A stretch of DNA of 64,000 nt from Methanospirillum lacunae (lineage in GTDB: Archaea > Halobacteriota > Methanomicrobia > Methanomicrobiales > Methanospirillaceae), in the NCBI RefSeq assembly GCF_046195335.1, contig NZ_CP176093.1; one strand, 5' to 3'. The translations under genes and the position numbers were made by a program. Every line of letters begins with the position of its first letter. The first letter of the stretch is position 1. Below, in pieces: positions 7,717 to 16,214 of this stretch. The notes below the pieces were generated by a model. That model had not been told where the DNA came from. It saw only the letters and a list, made by a program, of their open reading frames with translations, and did no database searches.

Positions 7717-8692
7717 CCATATCCCTGATTGAGAGAATATCACCTATCACAGCACTAGCAGTTTCAAGTGATCCTGCCCCTTTCCCTACAAACAGAAGAT
7801 CACCCGCGAGATCTGTCCTGACAATTATTGCATTAAGCGAACCCTGAACAACAAGGGGATGTTCTTTAGGAATTATCCGGGGACAGAGCCGGTATACATT
7901 ATCTTCAGGTATTATCTCTCCGATAAGTCTGATCGTGGCATCCTGCTGCTCGGCAAGCCGTAGTGCTTCTTCAGTCAGAAGATCAATCCCTGTCACATCA
8001 ACATCATCCAGACTGACATTCTTCTTCCAAATGGTATTTGCAAGGATTACAAGTTTGATCGCTGCATCAATACCTTTCACATCATACGTTGGATCAGCCT
8101 CGGCATATCCAAGTGTACGAGCTTCATCGAGAGCCTGCTTGTACGTGAGTTTCTCTTCAGCCATCCTGGTGAGGATGTAATTGCATGTACCATTCAGAAC
8201 ACCATACAGGGATTGAATCTCATTTCCCCCGAGATTATGCATGAGTGTTTGAAGAATGGGAATTGCTCCCGCTACTGTTGCTTCAAACCTGAACTGGACA
8301 TTGTTCTTTAGTGCAAGTGTGAAGAGTTCATGATAATGAAGGGCAACCGGACCCTTATTGGAAGTGACCACATGACAGCCCCTCTTCAATGCTTCCTTGA
8401 TATATGATGTCGCAGGTTCTCCTTTCCTTGCATCGGTTGGGGTGATTTCTACGAGAATGTCATATGGTGCAGTCTGAACAATTGCTTCTGCATTGATGCT
8501 TGTATCGCCGCAAATACCGATTTTTTCTTTCCTGTCGAGGAGTTCCTTAAGGTTCAGGCCATTAGGATCGATACAACCGGACCGTGAATCGGCTACTGCT
8601 GTTATAATCAGGCCAAGGTTTTTTTCGGCAACCGCATGGATGATACCGCGTCCCACTGCACCAACACCAAGTAACGCTAGGCGAACAACCAT
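7700..8692 (-). CDS. hom: Homoserine dehydrogenase
   Basis: Reduces aspartate semialdehyde to homoserine, the branch point to threonine and methionine. The 330 residues begin MVVRLALLGVGAVGRG, a Rossmann NAD(P)-binding motif, followed by VTSNKGPVALHYHEL (catalytic-domain Lys), ATVAGAIPIL, and GVLNGTCNYILTRM, the family signature. It lacks a C-terminal ACT domain; a free-standing ACT protein is encoded just upstream and could supply the regulatory function. The start at 8692 has GGAG 9 bases upstream and lies one base after the upstream stop, so the two genes are tightly coupled. Confidence 0.95.
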   Translation of the reverse strand: MVVRLALLGVGAVGRGIIHAVAEKNLGLIITAVADSRSGCIDPNGLNLKELLDRKEKIGICGDTSINAEAIVQTAPYDILVEITPTDARKGEPATSYIKEALKRGCHVVTSNKGPVALHYHELFTLALKNNVQFRFEATVAGAIPILQTLMHNLGGNEIQSLYGVLNGTCNYILTRMAEEKLTYKQALDEARTLGYAEADPTYDVKGIDAAIKLVILANTIWKKNVSLDDVDVTGIDLLTEEALRLAEQQDATIRLIGEIIPEDNVYRLCPRIIPKEHPLVVQGSLNAIIVRTDLAGDLLFVGKGAGSLETASAVIGDILSIRDMDAGGN

Positions 8693-8693
8693 T

Positions 8694-9191
8694 TCAGATC
8701 TCCAGTGGTTCAATCAGAAGGAATTCTTTCTGTTTTGCCACCTGCCTGAGTATATGAAGAGCCTGTTGCATATGCTCACGGGTCAGAGATTTGATAACAA
8801 ATTGAGCAGACGTTCGCTCATTAATCGCAGGCATCGCCAGACTCATGTAGGTTACCTCGGCAAATCCTGTCTTATCGATACGATCTATAGTATCACCCAG
8901 ATCTGTATGAACAAGATGACCAATCAGAATGACACTCTGACGGTAACTCATCCTCTCTTCTCCAAGCCGGAGGACATTGATTCCTCTTTCTCGCAGCCTC
9001 ACAATCAATCCATCAAGGAGTTCAGGAGGTATCTCGATTACCACCTCTACACTCAAAACATCCTTGCCTGAAGTATGTTCATGCTCATGGATGACAGTTT
9101 TAATATTACCACCCATATCTGAGATCGGCATAAGGGCAGCAACAAGTTGCCCTGGAGAATCATGGAGCTCAAGTTTCATCGATACCTGCAC
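8694..9191 (-). CDS. ACT domain protein upstream of hom
   Basis: Probable amino-acid-binding regulatory protein of 165 residues with two ACT-like beta-alpha-beta-beta-alpha-beta units: residues 1-75 start MKLELHDSPGQLVAALMPIS, and residues 80-165 contain VILIGHLVHTDLGDTIDRID. ACT domains bind amino acids and control enzymes of their synthesis, so a role as regulatory partner of the adjacent short homoserine dehydrogenase is a reasonable inference. Similar ACT-hom pairs occur in methanogens. It is the first gene of a three-gene operon (ACT, hom, HTH/TiaS-like). Confidence 0.85.
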   Translation of the reverse strand: MQVSMKLELHDSPGQLVAALMPISDMGGNIKTVIHEHEHTSGKDVLSVEVVIEIPPELLDGLIVRLRERGINVLRLGEERMSYRQSVILIGHLVHTDLGDTIDRIDKTGFAEVTYMSLAMPAINERTSAQFVIKSLTREHMQQALHILRQVAKQKEFLLIEPLEI

Positions 9192-9326
9192 GAGTTACCC
9201 TCCATCATAAAGATACAGACCTTATCATACGTCTGTCAGATCACCTTAAAAGTTGGATGACTGGTTGAAAAGCCTTATCTTAAAAGGTATGTCTGAATTG
9301 ATAAAAAAGAAGAGACAGTCATTAGA

Positions 9327-10304
9327 TCAATGATCAGTCATGATGACCATGACGTCATACCCATCGCCCAGGGTATTGTTCGTGACAATCGTTGAAACTT
9401 TTAAATTTTTATAATTGTTCGTTTTTGGAGAAGTTTCACTTGAGTTGTTTAGGTGAATATATGACGAGCCAGATACATCATTACCTGAAGTTTTTATAAC
9501 ACCGCTTCCAACATCAATCGCAACATCAGGACCTGTAGAAGTATTGGTACCGGTCTTTGTATATGCCAGATGAGATGATTCATAAACTCCAGGAATCAGA
9601 TCAAAGAGAGCTGAACCACCGCTTTTTACATTGGATCCATCACTAAGGGTAATATCAAAGGAGACATCCCGATCAGCAGTAACATATGCCTCCATCGTTT
9701 CGTTTTGATACCCTTCCTTACTTAAGTTTACGATATAAGGACCTTCCTTAAGTCCAGCCACTTTATTAGGAGTTACACCACGGAGGGTATTATTAATATA
9801 AATATCAGCACCTTCTGGGTTTGTAGATATCATGATATTACCAGTACCACCTTTCCGGATCTGGGGATGGTCAGTACCAATTCCCCGGGCACCAATAACC
9901 TGACTCATACATGGAGCATAATCATCTGTACCAATAAACTGGACACGAAGATATTCAGGAGGTGAACCTATTGATCGTAAAAATTCATATCTTCCATTTC
10001 TATCGGTCACGACCATATCTATAGCAGAATAACTGTCATTATCATCTCTGTTTTTTTCCGAGGAGTCAAGGAGAATACGTTTGTTTCCGAGGATTTCTCC
10101 TCCTACAGAAGTCAGGGTCCCAGAAATTCGAAATGACTGGTTTATTGTTGGATCAACAGGAAGCGCATTTATAGTCAGAGAAGTAGGTATCTTCTCCGAA
10201 GCGAGCCCTGCTATTGCGCCAACCGAAGATGTGAGAAGAACCAGACAGATTAGCAGAGAATATCTGATTAAGGTGTAAAGGGGTTTTGAACCGAAGAGCG
10301 ACAT
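9327..10304 (-). CDS. Exported PEGA-domain protein A1
   Basis: 325 residues. A signal segment (YSLLICLVLLTSSVGAIAG) precedes an Ig-like or carboxypeptidase-regulatory-like domain at about 38-135 (TSLTINALPVDPTINQSFRISG). A PEGA domain at about 155-222 has the usual GNIMISTNPEGADIYINN and KVAGLKEGPYIVNLSKEGYQN. The C-terminal 100 residues are Ser/Thr/Asn rich. PEGA domains are taken to be surface carbohydrate- or cell-wall-associated modules; the exact role is unknown. It is closely related to the next gene (10409-11077), which shares the first two domains but stops after PEGA, so the pair arose by tandem duplication. Confidence 0.82.
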   Translation of the reverse strand: MSLFGSKPLYTLIRYSLLICLVLLTSSVGAIAGLASEKIPTSLTINALPVDPTINQSFRISGTLTSVGGEILGNKRILLDSSEKNRDDNDSYSAIDMVVTDRNGRYEFLRSIGSPPEYLRVQFIGTDDYAPCMSQVIGARGIGTDHPQIRKGGTGNIMISTNPEGADIYINNTLRGVTPNKVAGLKEGPYIVNLSKEGYQNETMEAYVTADRDVSFDITLSDGSNVKSGGSALFDLIPGVYESSHLAYTKTGTNTSTGPDVAIDVGSGVIKTSGNDVSGSSYIHLNNSSETSPKTNNYKNLKVSTIVTNNTLGDGYDVMVIMTDH

Positions 10305-10408
10305 GAATATTAGATATTTTGGTTTATACAGGCATGAAGATATCTTTTCGAAGGTTCCATCTTAACAGTTAAGAAATAAAAAGAGAAAAAGAGTGGATTT
10401 CAGGGATT

Positions 10409-11077
10409 TTATTGTTTAAGAGTAATAGTTAGGGATGCATCAAATTTTGGACTTATGTATACATCCTGAGTTTCATTTCGGTACCCTGTCTTTGACAACG
10501 TTACATTATGAGTGCCTTCTGAAAGACCGCCTGCATGATATGGAGAGACACCACGCAGAATATCATCAATATAGACATCTGCTCCCGCCGGGGTCGAGTA
10601 GATCATAACAGTGCCAACCTTTCCGGTTACTACCTGTGGATGATCAGTTCCAGCTCCCCTTGCACTAATGACTTTGCTCACGATTGGGGCAAAATTATCA
10701 TTTCCTAAAAATTTTGCTTGCAAAAACTCTGGAGGAGTATCAACAGGGCGGAAAAAATCGTATTTCCCCTCTGCATCGGTATCTTTGGTTCCTAATACTT
10801 TAAAACTCTCTGAATCGGATGCACTTTTCTCTGATGATTCAAGAGTGATGTGTTTATTCCCAAGAGGTTTCCCATCTGAAGACGACAGTATCCCCGAGAC
10901 ATGGAATGACTCATTCACTGACGGTTCTGCCGGTGATAGGCCGATTGTGAGGTTTGTCTGAGTTTTATCTGCAGTAACCACGGCAGTTACTGTAATCACA
11001 CTCACAATGAGGATGAGACAGATAATTGTCCTGAGGCGGAGAGGATTTTGAACGTGAATTGATCGAACCCGTGACAT
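10409..11077 (-). CDS. Exported PEGA-domain protein A2 (paralogue of A1)
   Basis: 222 residues with the same plan as its neighbour: signal/TM (TIICLILIVSVITVTAVV), Ig-like domain (TNLTIGLSPAEPSVNESFHVSG) and a C-terminal PEGA domain (GTVMIYSTPAGADVYIDDIL, HAGGLSEGTHNVTLSKTGYRN). It shares the diagnostic GARG/SARGAGTDHPQ segment with A1 just before PEGA. It ends right after the PEGA domain, so the C-terminal extension of A1 was either gained there or lost here. The 104-base gap to A1 suggests that the two may be cotranscribed. Confidence 0.82.
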   Translation of the reverse strand: MSRVRSIHVQNPLRLRTIICLILIVSVITVTAVVTADKTQTNLTIGLSPAEPSVNESFHVSGILSSSDGKPLGNKHITLESSEKSASDSESFKVLGTKDTDAEGKYDFFRPVDTPPEFLQAKFLGNDNFAPIVSKVISARGAGTDHPQVVTGKVGTVMIYSTPAGADVYIDDILRGVSPYHAGGLSEGTHNVTLSKTGYRNETQDVYISPKFDASLTITLKQ

Positions 11078-11193
11078 ACATACCGGGGTTGGATATCAGA
11101 AAAGATGAAGGTATCTGGTTCAACAGTGTAATCCCAAAACAACCTGATGTAAAGACTAACGACAATAAAAAAGGATGAAGATACCACGTATAA

Positions 11194-11772
11194 TTAAAAT
11201 GAAAATCCAGCCTTACTTTGCGTTGCTACAAACTCAGGATTGCCGTCATGATACTGCACAATCAGTTTTGCAAACTCTACCGATACTTCAAGGCCGTTGG
11301 CAGTGACGATTCTGTCCTTATATACTAATGGTTTATTCACGATGATCGCATCATCGATCATCATCTCCCTGACTGTCTGACCGGGAACTACCGTTGCTTC
11401 TTTCTTTTTCAGGAGCCCTGCCTTGGCAATTACAATAGGTGCATTGTCTATTCCGGCTACGACTTTCCCTTTGGTATTAAATATCCGCGCAAGTTCATGG
11501 AGGTGGGTATTGTTCCATAGATGAACCATCGTCCCCGGCCCCCCGATGATCATCAAGGCATAGTACTCATCCACACCTTTCAGAAGAACATCTTCAAAAG
11601 TCCGGTTTACTTTTGCTTTCTTGCCAAGAACACCCATTACTACTCCGACATGGGTTGAAACAAGTTCAAATTTTACCCCTGCTTCCTGAAACACCTGCAC
11701 AGGCTGGAGGAGTTCTTCGTCCCTGAACTTCTCAGGAGGGATTGCGATGAGTACCTTCATGTTAGTAACCAT
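11194..11772 (-). CDS. DJ-1/PfpI-like protein lacking the catalytic cysteine
   Basis: 192 residues of the DJ-1/PfpI/ThiJ fold: MKVLIAIPPEKFRDEEL with the conserved Glu after strand 1, the ALMIIGGPG loop, and an AGLL segment after the nucleophile elbow. In active family members the elbow reads A-I-C-H/G; here it reads VVAGIDNAPIVIAKAG, so the nucleophile Cys is replaced by Asp and the following His by Asn. A protease or glyoxalase activity is therefore unlikely. The translation may start at ATG 11760 (MKVLIA) instead. The gene is transcribed divergently from the aSelBL-like gene. Confidence 0.8.
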   Translation of the reverse strand: MVTNMKVLIAIPPEKFRDEELLQPVQVFQEAGVKFELVSTHVGVVMGVLGKKAKVNRTFEDVLLKGVDEYYALMIIGGPGTMVHLWNNTHLHELARIFNTKGKVVAGIDNAPIVIAKAGLLKKKEATVVPGQTVREMMIDDAIIVNKPLVYKDRIVTANGLEVSVEFAKLIVQYHDGNPEFVATQSKAGFSF

Positions 11773-11858
11773 TTTTTCAGCAGAATTATTAACAGTATTG
11801 ATATAAGACAGGTAATTAGAACGAACCTATCAAATTCCTACAAAACCCTTAATTATTA

Positions 11859-12818
11859 ATGTCAAATTTAAATATCGTAATAATAGGACCTGAAGATTTC
11901 GGAAAGGAGATTGGAAAGAAAGGAACATCAACAGATATCACGTTCTATAACCTTAAGAAAGGTGAAGCAACCCTCACACTTATAGAGCCGTCCCGGTATC
12001 CAGAAAAGTTGTCATCACTCTTTTACGCAGTCTCGCTTGCTGATGTAGCAGTTGTTGTCATCGATAAAGTAACTGCCCAGCTCGGTGAATGTATTCTTGA
12101 ACTGAACTGTGCCCATCTATCACGTGGATATCTGATTCTCAGGAATTACCTCGATGCGGCACAGATATCTCCTCTTATCAAAGGAACTGTCCTTGAACAA
12201 TACAAGGTACTTCCTGATGATCTAAATGTCCTTCGTGAAACACTTCTGGATGATGCTGCTGCACTTCCAGCAATTAAGACGGATTCTCCTGGAATAATCC
12301 CTATCGACCACCATTTCAACGTGAAAGGGATCGGGACCGTAATACTTGGCTGTGTACAGGATGGCACGGTGCACAAACACGATCAGGTGACGATTCATCC
12401 GCTCGGTAAATCTATCCAGATTCGCTCTATACAAAAACACGATGACGATGTGAATGAGGCCCATGCAGGAGACCGGGTCGGGCTTGCTCTCAAGGGGATT
12501 GAATCTGATGATCTTGACCGGGGATATGTGCTTACTGCATCATCAGGTATTCAGAGTAAATGCGAAATTACCGGGACAGCGAAGATCATTCAGTACTGGC
12601 CTGAACCGCTCAAGGAGCAGATGGTTCTCTACGCAGGCCACTGGATGCAGTTTCTGCCCTGCCGGGTTCAGAAGGTTGCTGCCGGAGGAGACTGGAGGTC
12701 AGCAGAGATAACCCTCTCATTTGAGAAAGAACTCATCTTTAAATCAGGATCAGTTATTATCCTTCATTATCTGGAAGGAGAAAAACTCAGAATTGTGGGA
12801 ACCCTCGAGCTTGCTTAA
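11859..12818 (+). CDS. aSelBL-like protein (degenerate EF-Tu/SelB-family GTPase)
   Basis: 319 residues with the three-domain plan of EF-Tu-like factors but a broken G domain. Strand 1 reads IVIIGPEDFGKEIGKKGTS where a GTPase would have a Walker A ending in GKT/S; neither DxxG nor NKxD can be found. Residues 140-220 match EF-Tu domain 2 (IPIDHHFNVKGIGTVILGCV and HAGDRVGLALKGI), with domain 3 behind it. This agrees with the described archaeal SelB-like family (aSelBL), which lost GTPase motifs and whose function is unknown. The first Met is close to the strand and fits the family. The downstream YgiQ-type gene starts 9 bases later, so the two are likely cotranscribed. Confidence 0.75.
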   Translation: MSNLNIVIIGPEDFGKEIGKKGTSTDITFYNLKKGEATLTLIEPSRYPEKLSSLFYAVSLADVAVVVIDKVTAQLGECILELNCAHLSRGYLILRNYLDAAQISPLIKGTVLEQYKVLPDDLNVLRETLLDDAAALPAIKTDSPGIIPIDHHFNVKGIGTVILGCVQDGTVHKHDQVTIHPLGKSIQIRSIQKHDDDVNEAHAGDRVGLALKGIESDDLDRGYVLTASSGIQSKCEITGTAKIIQYWPEPLKEQMVLYAGHWMQFLPCRVQKVAAGGDWRSAEITLSFEKELIFKSGSVIILHYLEGEKLRIVGTLELA

Positions 12819-12827
12819 TACGAGCCC

Positions 12828-14756
12828 ATGATACCGGTCATGAGAGGACAACAGGAGAGAACCCATCTCCCACAGCCTGATTTTCTTCCTGTTTCCCGGG
12901 ATGAACTTGAGAGTATCGGGATTGATCATCCTGATATCATCCTCGTTTCAGGAGATGCATACCTTGATCACCCTGCATCTGCGACCGCCCTTCTGGGAAG
13001 ATCACTCTGGGATGCCGGATACACAGTGGGAGTTATCTCTCAGCCAGATATCAGAAATCAAGAGTCATTCACTACATTGGGTCCACCACGCCTCTTTTTT
13101 TCAGTATCAAGCGGATCGATGGATTCGATGGTGGCCCATTACACACCGGCACGGAAACGCCGGCGTGAGGATGCTTTTTCTCCTGGAGGCCGCCTGTTAA
13201 GACCTGACCGTGCAACCCTCGTGTATGCTGATCTGATACACAGGATCTATCCAAGCTCACCTCTTGTTCTTGGAGGAGTTGAGGCATCCCTGCGAAGATT
13301 TGCTCATTATGATTACTGGTCAGACAAGATTCGCCAGTCCCTCTTTGCAGATGCACCAGCCGACCTCCTGGTCTTCGGGATGGGTGAACAACAACTCATA
13401 ACCCTTTCCGATGATCTCGAAAGCGGCAAAGATATAAAGACAATTCATGACCTTCCCGGTACCTGCTGGAAGATCGCCCCAAAGAAGTGGGAAGAGAAGA
13501 AGGAAGAGATAAACCAGGAAATTCTTGAGATTCCCTCATTCACTGATGTCAGTTCAAACCCCCTCCTGTATGCACAAAGCCATATTCAGATATTGAATGA
13601 ACAAAACCCATACCAGGGAAAGATAATACTACAGCGTCACCCTAAAACCTTCATTATCCAGAACAGGCCTGCACTCCCTCTCTCTTCGGAGCGGCTTGAT
13701 CAGATCTATGATCTCCCATACAAACGGAGGGCACATCCATCATACCAGGATCCGATTCCTGCACTCGAATCGATCAGGTTTTCAATAACTTCTCACAGGG
13801 GTTGTTATGGGAACTGTTCATTCTGTGCTCTCGCCATGCACCAGGGGAGAATTATCCAGAGCAGGAGTAGGGAGTCAGTACTCAGAGAAGTATGCCGGAT
13901 TGCAGATATGAAAGAATTCAGAGGAACGATCTCTGATATCGGCGGACCAAGTGCAAACATGTACGGTGACTGGTGTGAACGGTGGAGTTCACAGGGGGCT
14001 TGTTCTGATCGTGAATGTACTACTTGCCAGGCCCGGAGATCTGGGATCTCCCAGTACCTTTCTCTTCTTCGGGAAGCCCGGGAGGTTCCCGGGGTTAAAC
14101 ATGTCTTCATCGGTTCCGGCCTAAGATACGACCTGATCCCTGACGAACCGGACATCATGCAACAGATATGCTCCCATGTTTCAGGACAACTGAAGATTGC
14201 CCCTGAACATATCAGCCACGATGTAACCATTCTGATGAACAAGCCAGACCTTAACGTGTTTGATTCATTCAGAAAAAAGTTTGAAGAGGCACAAAAAGGG
14301 AGAGATTCACGGCAGTATATTATCCCATATCTGATGGCAGGTCACCCGGGATGCACTGTCACGGATATGATCAAACTTGTAGAATATCTCCGTGACCATC
14401 ATCTTTATACAGAACAAGTACAGGACTTCACTCCCACACCCATGACAACCTCGACATGTATGTATGCAACAGGCATCGATCCAAGGACAGGAAAAAAAGT
14501 GCATGTGCCAAAGGGGGAGGAAAAGAGGATCCAGCGGGCGTTTTTATCCTGGCGTGATCCTGCCGGATATGACCTTGTCAAAACAGGACTCAGGCAGGAG
14601 AGACGTGAAGACCTTATAGGAAACGGACCCGACTGTCTCATCAGAAGAAACAGCAATCCAAAAGAGCATACATCAGAAAAACTCGATGTCATAAGACCGA
14701 AAGGAAAGAGTATCGGGAAAATGACGGCCCACAGCCTCCGCCATAACGATCATTGA
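12828..14756 (+). CDS. YgiQ family radical SAM protein
   Basis: 642 residues of the YgiQ family. The N-terminal domain (DHPDIILVSGDAYLDHPASA) is the conserved UPF0313 part; the radical SAM core begins with ITSHRGCYGNCSFCALA, a CX3CX2C cluster motif that binds the 4Fe-4S cluster and SAM. Further family signatures are GTISDIGGPSANMYG, KIAPEHIS and PYLMAGHPGCT, and several extra cysteines (CSDRECTTC) could hold a second cluster. The substrate is not known for the family. It follows the aSelBL-like gene directly and is convergent with the CMD family gene, overlapping it by 7 bases. Confidence 0.9.
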   Translation: MIPVMRGQQERTHLPQPDFLPVSRDELESIGIDHPDIILVSGDAYLDHPASATALLGRSLWDAGYTVGVISQPDIRNQESFTTLGPPRLFFSVSSGSMDSMVAHYTPARKRRREDAFSPGGRLLRPDRATLVYADLIHRIYPSSPLVLGGVEASLRRFAHYDYWSDKIRQSLFADAPADLLVFGMGEQQLITLSDDLESGKDIKTIHDLPGTCWKIAPKKWEEKKEEINQEILEIPSFTDVSSNPLLYAQSHIQILNEQNPYQGKIILQRHPKTFIIQNRPALPLSSERLDQIYDLPYKRRAHPSYQDPIPALESIRFSITSHRGCYGNCSFCALAMHQGRIIQSRSRESVLREVCRIADMKEFRGTISDIGGPSANMYGDWCERWSSQGACSDRECTTCQARRSGISQYLSLLREAREVPGVKHVFIGSGLRYDLIPDEPDIMQQICSHVSGQLKIAPEHISHDVTILMNKPDLNVFDSFRKKFEEAQKGRDSRQYIIPYLMAGHPGCTVTDMIKLVEYLRDHHLYTEQVQDFTPTPMTTSTCMYATGIDPRTGKKVHVPKGEEKRIQRAFLSWRDPAGYDLVKTGLRQERREDLIGNGPDCLIRRNSNPKEHTSEKLDVIRPKGKSIGKMTAHSLRHNDH

Positions 14757-15211
14757 TCTTCTCCCGGAATCTTCATCGCACATGCAGTACACTCCTCAAT
14801 ACTTTCTGCATAGGTTCGGTATGCATCAGCGAGAACAGTTGACTGTGATGTGAGACCAGCGATAAGGATGGCTTCGAGAATCTCATCTTTTGTTGCCCCC
14901 TTCCTGATAGCTGCCTGTACGTGATAATCGGTACAATGGTTGCACCGGAGTGCGGAAGAGACGGCTATACTAATAAGTTCTACGTACTTCGGCTCAAGAG
15001 TGCTTGTCTTGAGAACTGATGTTTTGTAGAGAAGATGAGAGACCAGAACTTCTGGCCGTTCAGCCATACGTTCAAATATTAAAGGGACCCTCCCATTTTC
15101 TGCAAGAATGGCATCCATCCAGGACTGGGCAGTCTCCGCTGCCCCTGACTCGAGAACACTTTTAATGATCTGTTCGTATCCTTCAGTTGGTTTTCCCATC
15201 TGTGACTCCAT
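14750..15211 (-). CDS. Carboxymuconolactone decarboxylase/AhpD-like protein
   Basis: 153 residues, all-helical CMD family. The AhpD-type core is complete: RCNHCTDYH, a CXXC with following His about halfway, then AAIRKGATKDEILEAILIAGL. In AhpD these residues form a thiol-disulfide active site that serves peroxiredoxins, so a redox or peroxide-detoxifying role is likely, although no peroxiredoxin gene is adjacent. The C-terminus has an extra CTAC that could form a second redox pair or metal site. It is a single gene converging on the YgiQ-type gene. Confidence 0.87.
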   Translation of the reverse strand: MESQMGKPTEGYEQIIKSVLESGAAETAQSWMDAILAENGRVPLIFERMAERPEVLVSHLLYKTSVLKTSTLEPKYVELISIAVSSALRCNHCTDYHVQAAIRKGATKDEILEAILIAGLTSQSTVLADAYRTYAESIEECTACAMKIPGEDQ

Positions 15212-15327
15212 CCCCGGTGCTCACCGGCAGATAGTGAAGTATCTGTGAACCAGATATCTGAAGGTATGGAAACTGAAAGATCTCAGCACAATAACTTCAA
15301 ATAGAGTAAATTAAGCTCTTGTATACG

Positions 15328-16188
15328 ATGAATCGATATCAGATTATTCTCATAGTAGGAGTACTTGCAGGGTTACTACTCGTTGCAGGATGCACAGAAC
15401 AGGCAACTCCCAAATCAGGGCAGACCCTGCCACCGACATCTGCGCCCACATCAATCGCAACACCACTACCGGCCACTCAGGCTCCAGTTACCCAGACACC
15501 AGCTCCTACCCTCTTCGACAGCCAGGTTATGGAGCCACCAGCAGACCTGGGGGTGTCTGTATCGGTTCAGAAAGACCCGGTGTATTCCAACATTACCACA
15601 ACCTTTGACGGGGGAAGAGGTCAGACACTCGTACAGTCAATTCAGGCCAGAATCACTTTGAGTGACGGCAGAGTCATCGAACAGGATCTCGGGAAACAGA
15701 AAGGTGATGAGATCACAACGGCCGGAACGAAAGGTGCTGACCGGGTCCAGGTTGTCGTCAAATACATGAACGGTGATTCATATCTTATTCTTGATAAGAA
15801 GATAGAACTTGGACGGGCGGGCCTTGCTACTGCAACACCAACGAAAGTTGCCACAGTAACAACCAGCAGCGAACAGGGACTGTACGAAGGTCCTGTCACT
15901 CAGCCACCCAACAGTCTGTCTGTCACTGTTGATGTAAACAAGGAACCGATATACCGGGTAATAACCGGTACATTCAGAGGAGGCCACGGGCAATCCCTGA
16001 TCAGTTCTATTGACATGAGGGCCAAACTGGGCAATGGAGAACTGGTAACCAGGCAGATTGCAAACAACATCGGTGCAATTGGAGAGATCCAGGGATCAGA
16101 CGGGACCGATCATGTCCAGGTGATCGTCTCATTCAAAAACGGTGAAACATACAAGATCTATGAGAAGACATTCGGGCCAAGAGGGTAA
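15328..16188 (+). CDS. Lipoprotein with internal duplication
   Basis: 286 residues. The lipobox LLLVAGC places the lipidated Cys at position 22, followed by a long Thr/Pro/Ala linker. Two homologous domains of about 95 residues follow: one with PPADLGVSVSVQKDPVYSNI and one with PPNSLSVTVDVNKEPIYRVI; each continues into a GG-GQ-L motif and ends with an NG-Y strand (VVKYMNGDSYLI, IVSFKNGETYKI). I do not recognise a named family; they look like beta-sandwiches. ATG 15328 was preferred to the TTG at 15319 because it gives a normal short n-region. It lies between CMD and PEGA genes on the other strand. Confidence 0.75.
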   Translation: MNRYQIILIVGVLAGLLLVAGCTEQATPKSGQTLPPTSAPTSIATPLPATQAPVTQTPAPTLFDSQVMEPPADLGVSVSVQKDPVYSNITTTFDGGRGQTLVQSIQARITLSDGRVIEQDLGKQKGDEITTAGTKGADRVQVVVKYMNGDSYLILDKKIELGRAGLATATPTKVATVTTSSEQGLYEGPVTQPPNSLSVTVDVNKEPIYRVITGTFRGGHGQSLISSIDMRAKLGNGELVTRQIANNIGAIGEIQGSDGTDHVQVIVSFKNGETYKIYEKTFGPRG

Positions 16189-16214
16189 GAGGCAGGTCCC
16201 TCTTAACCAAAAGA

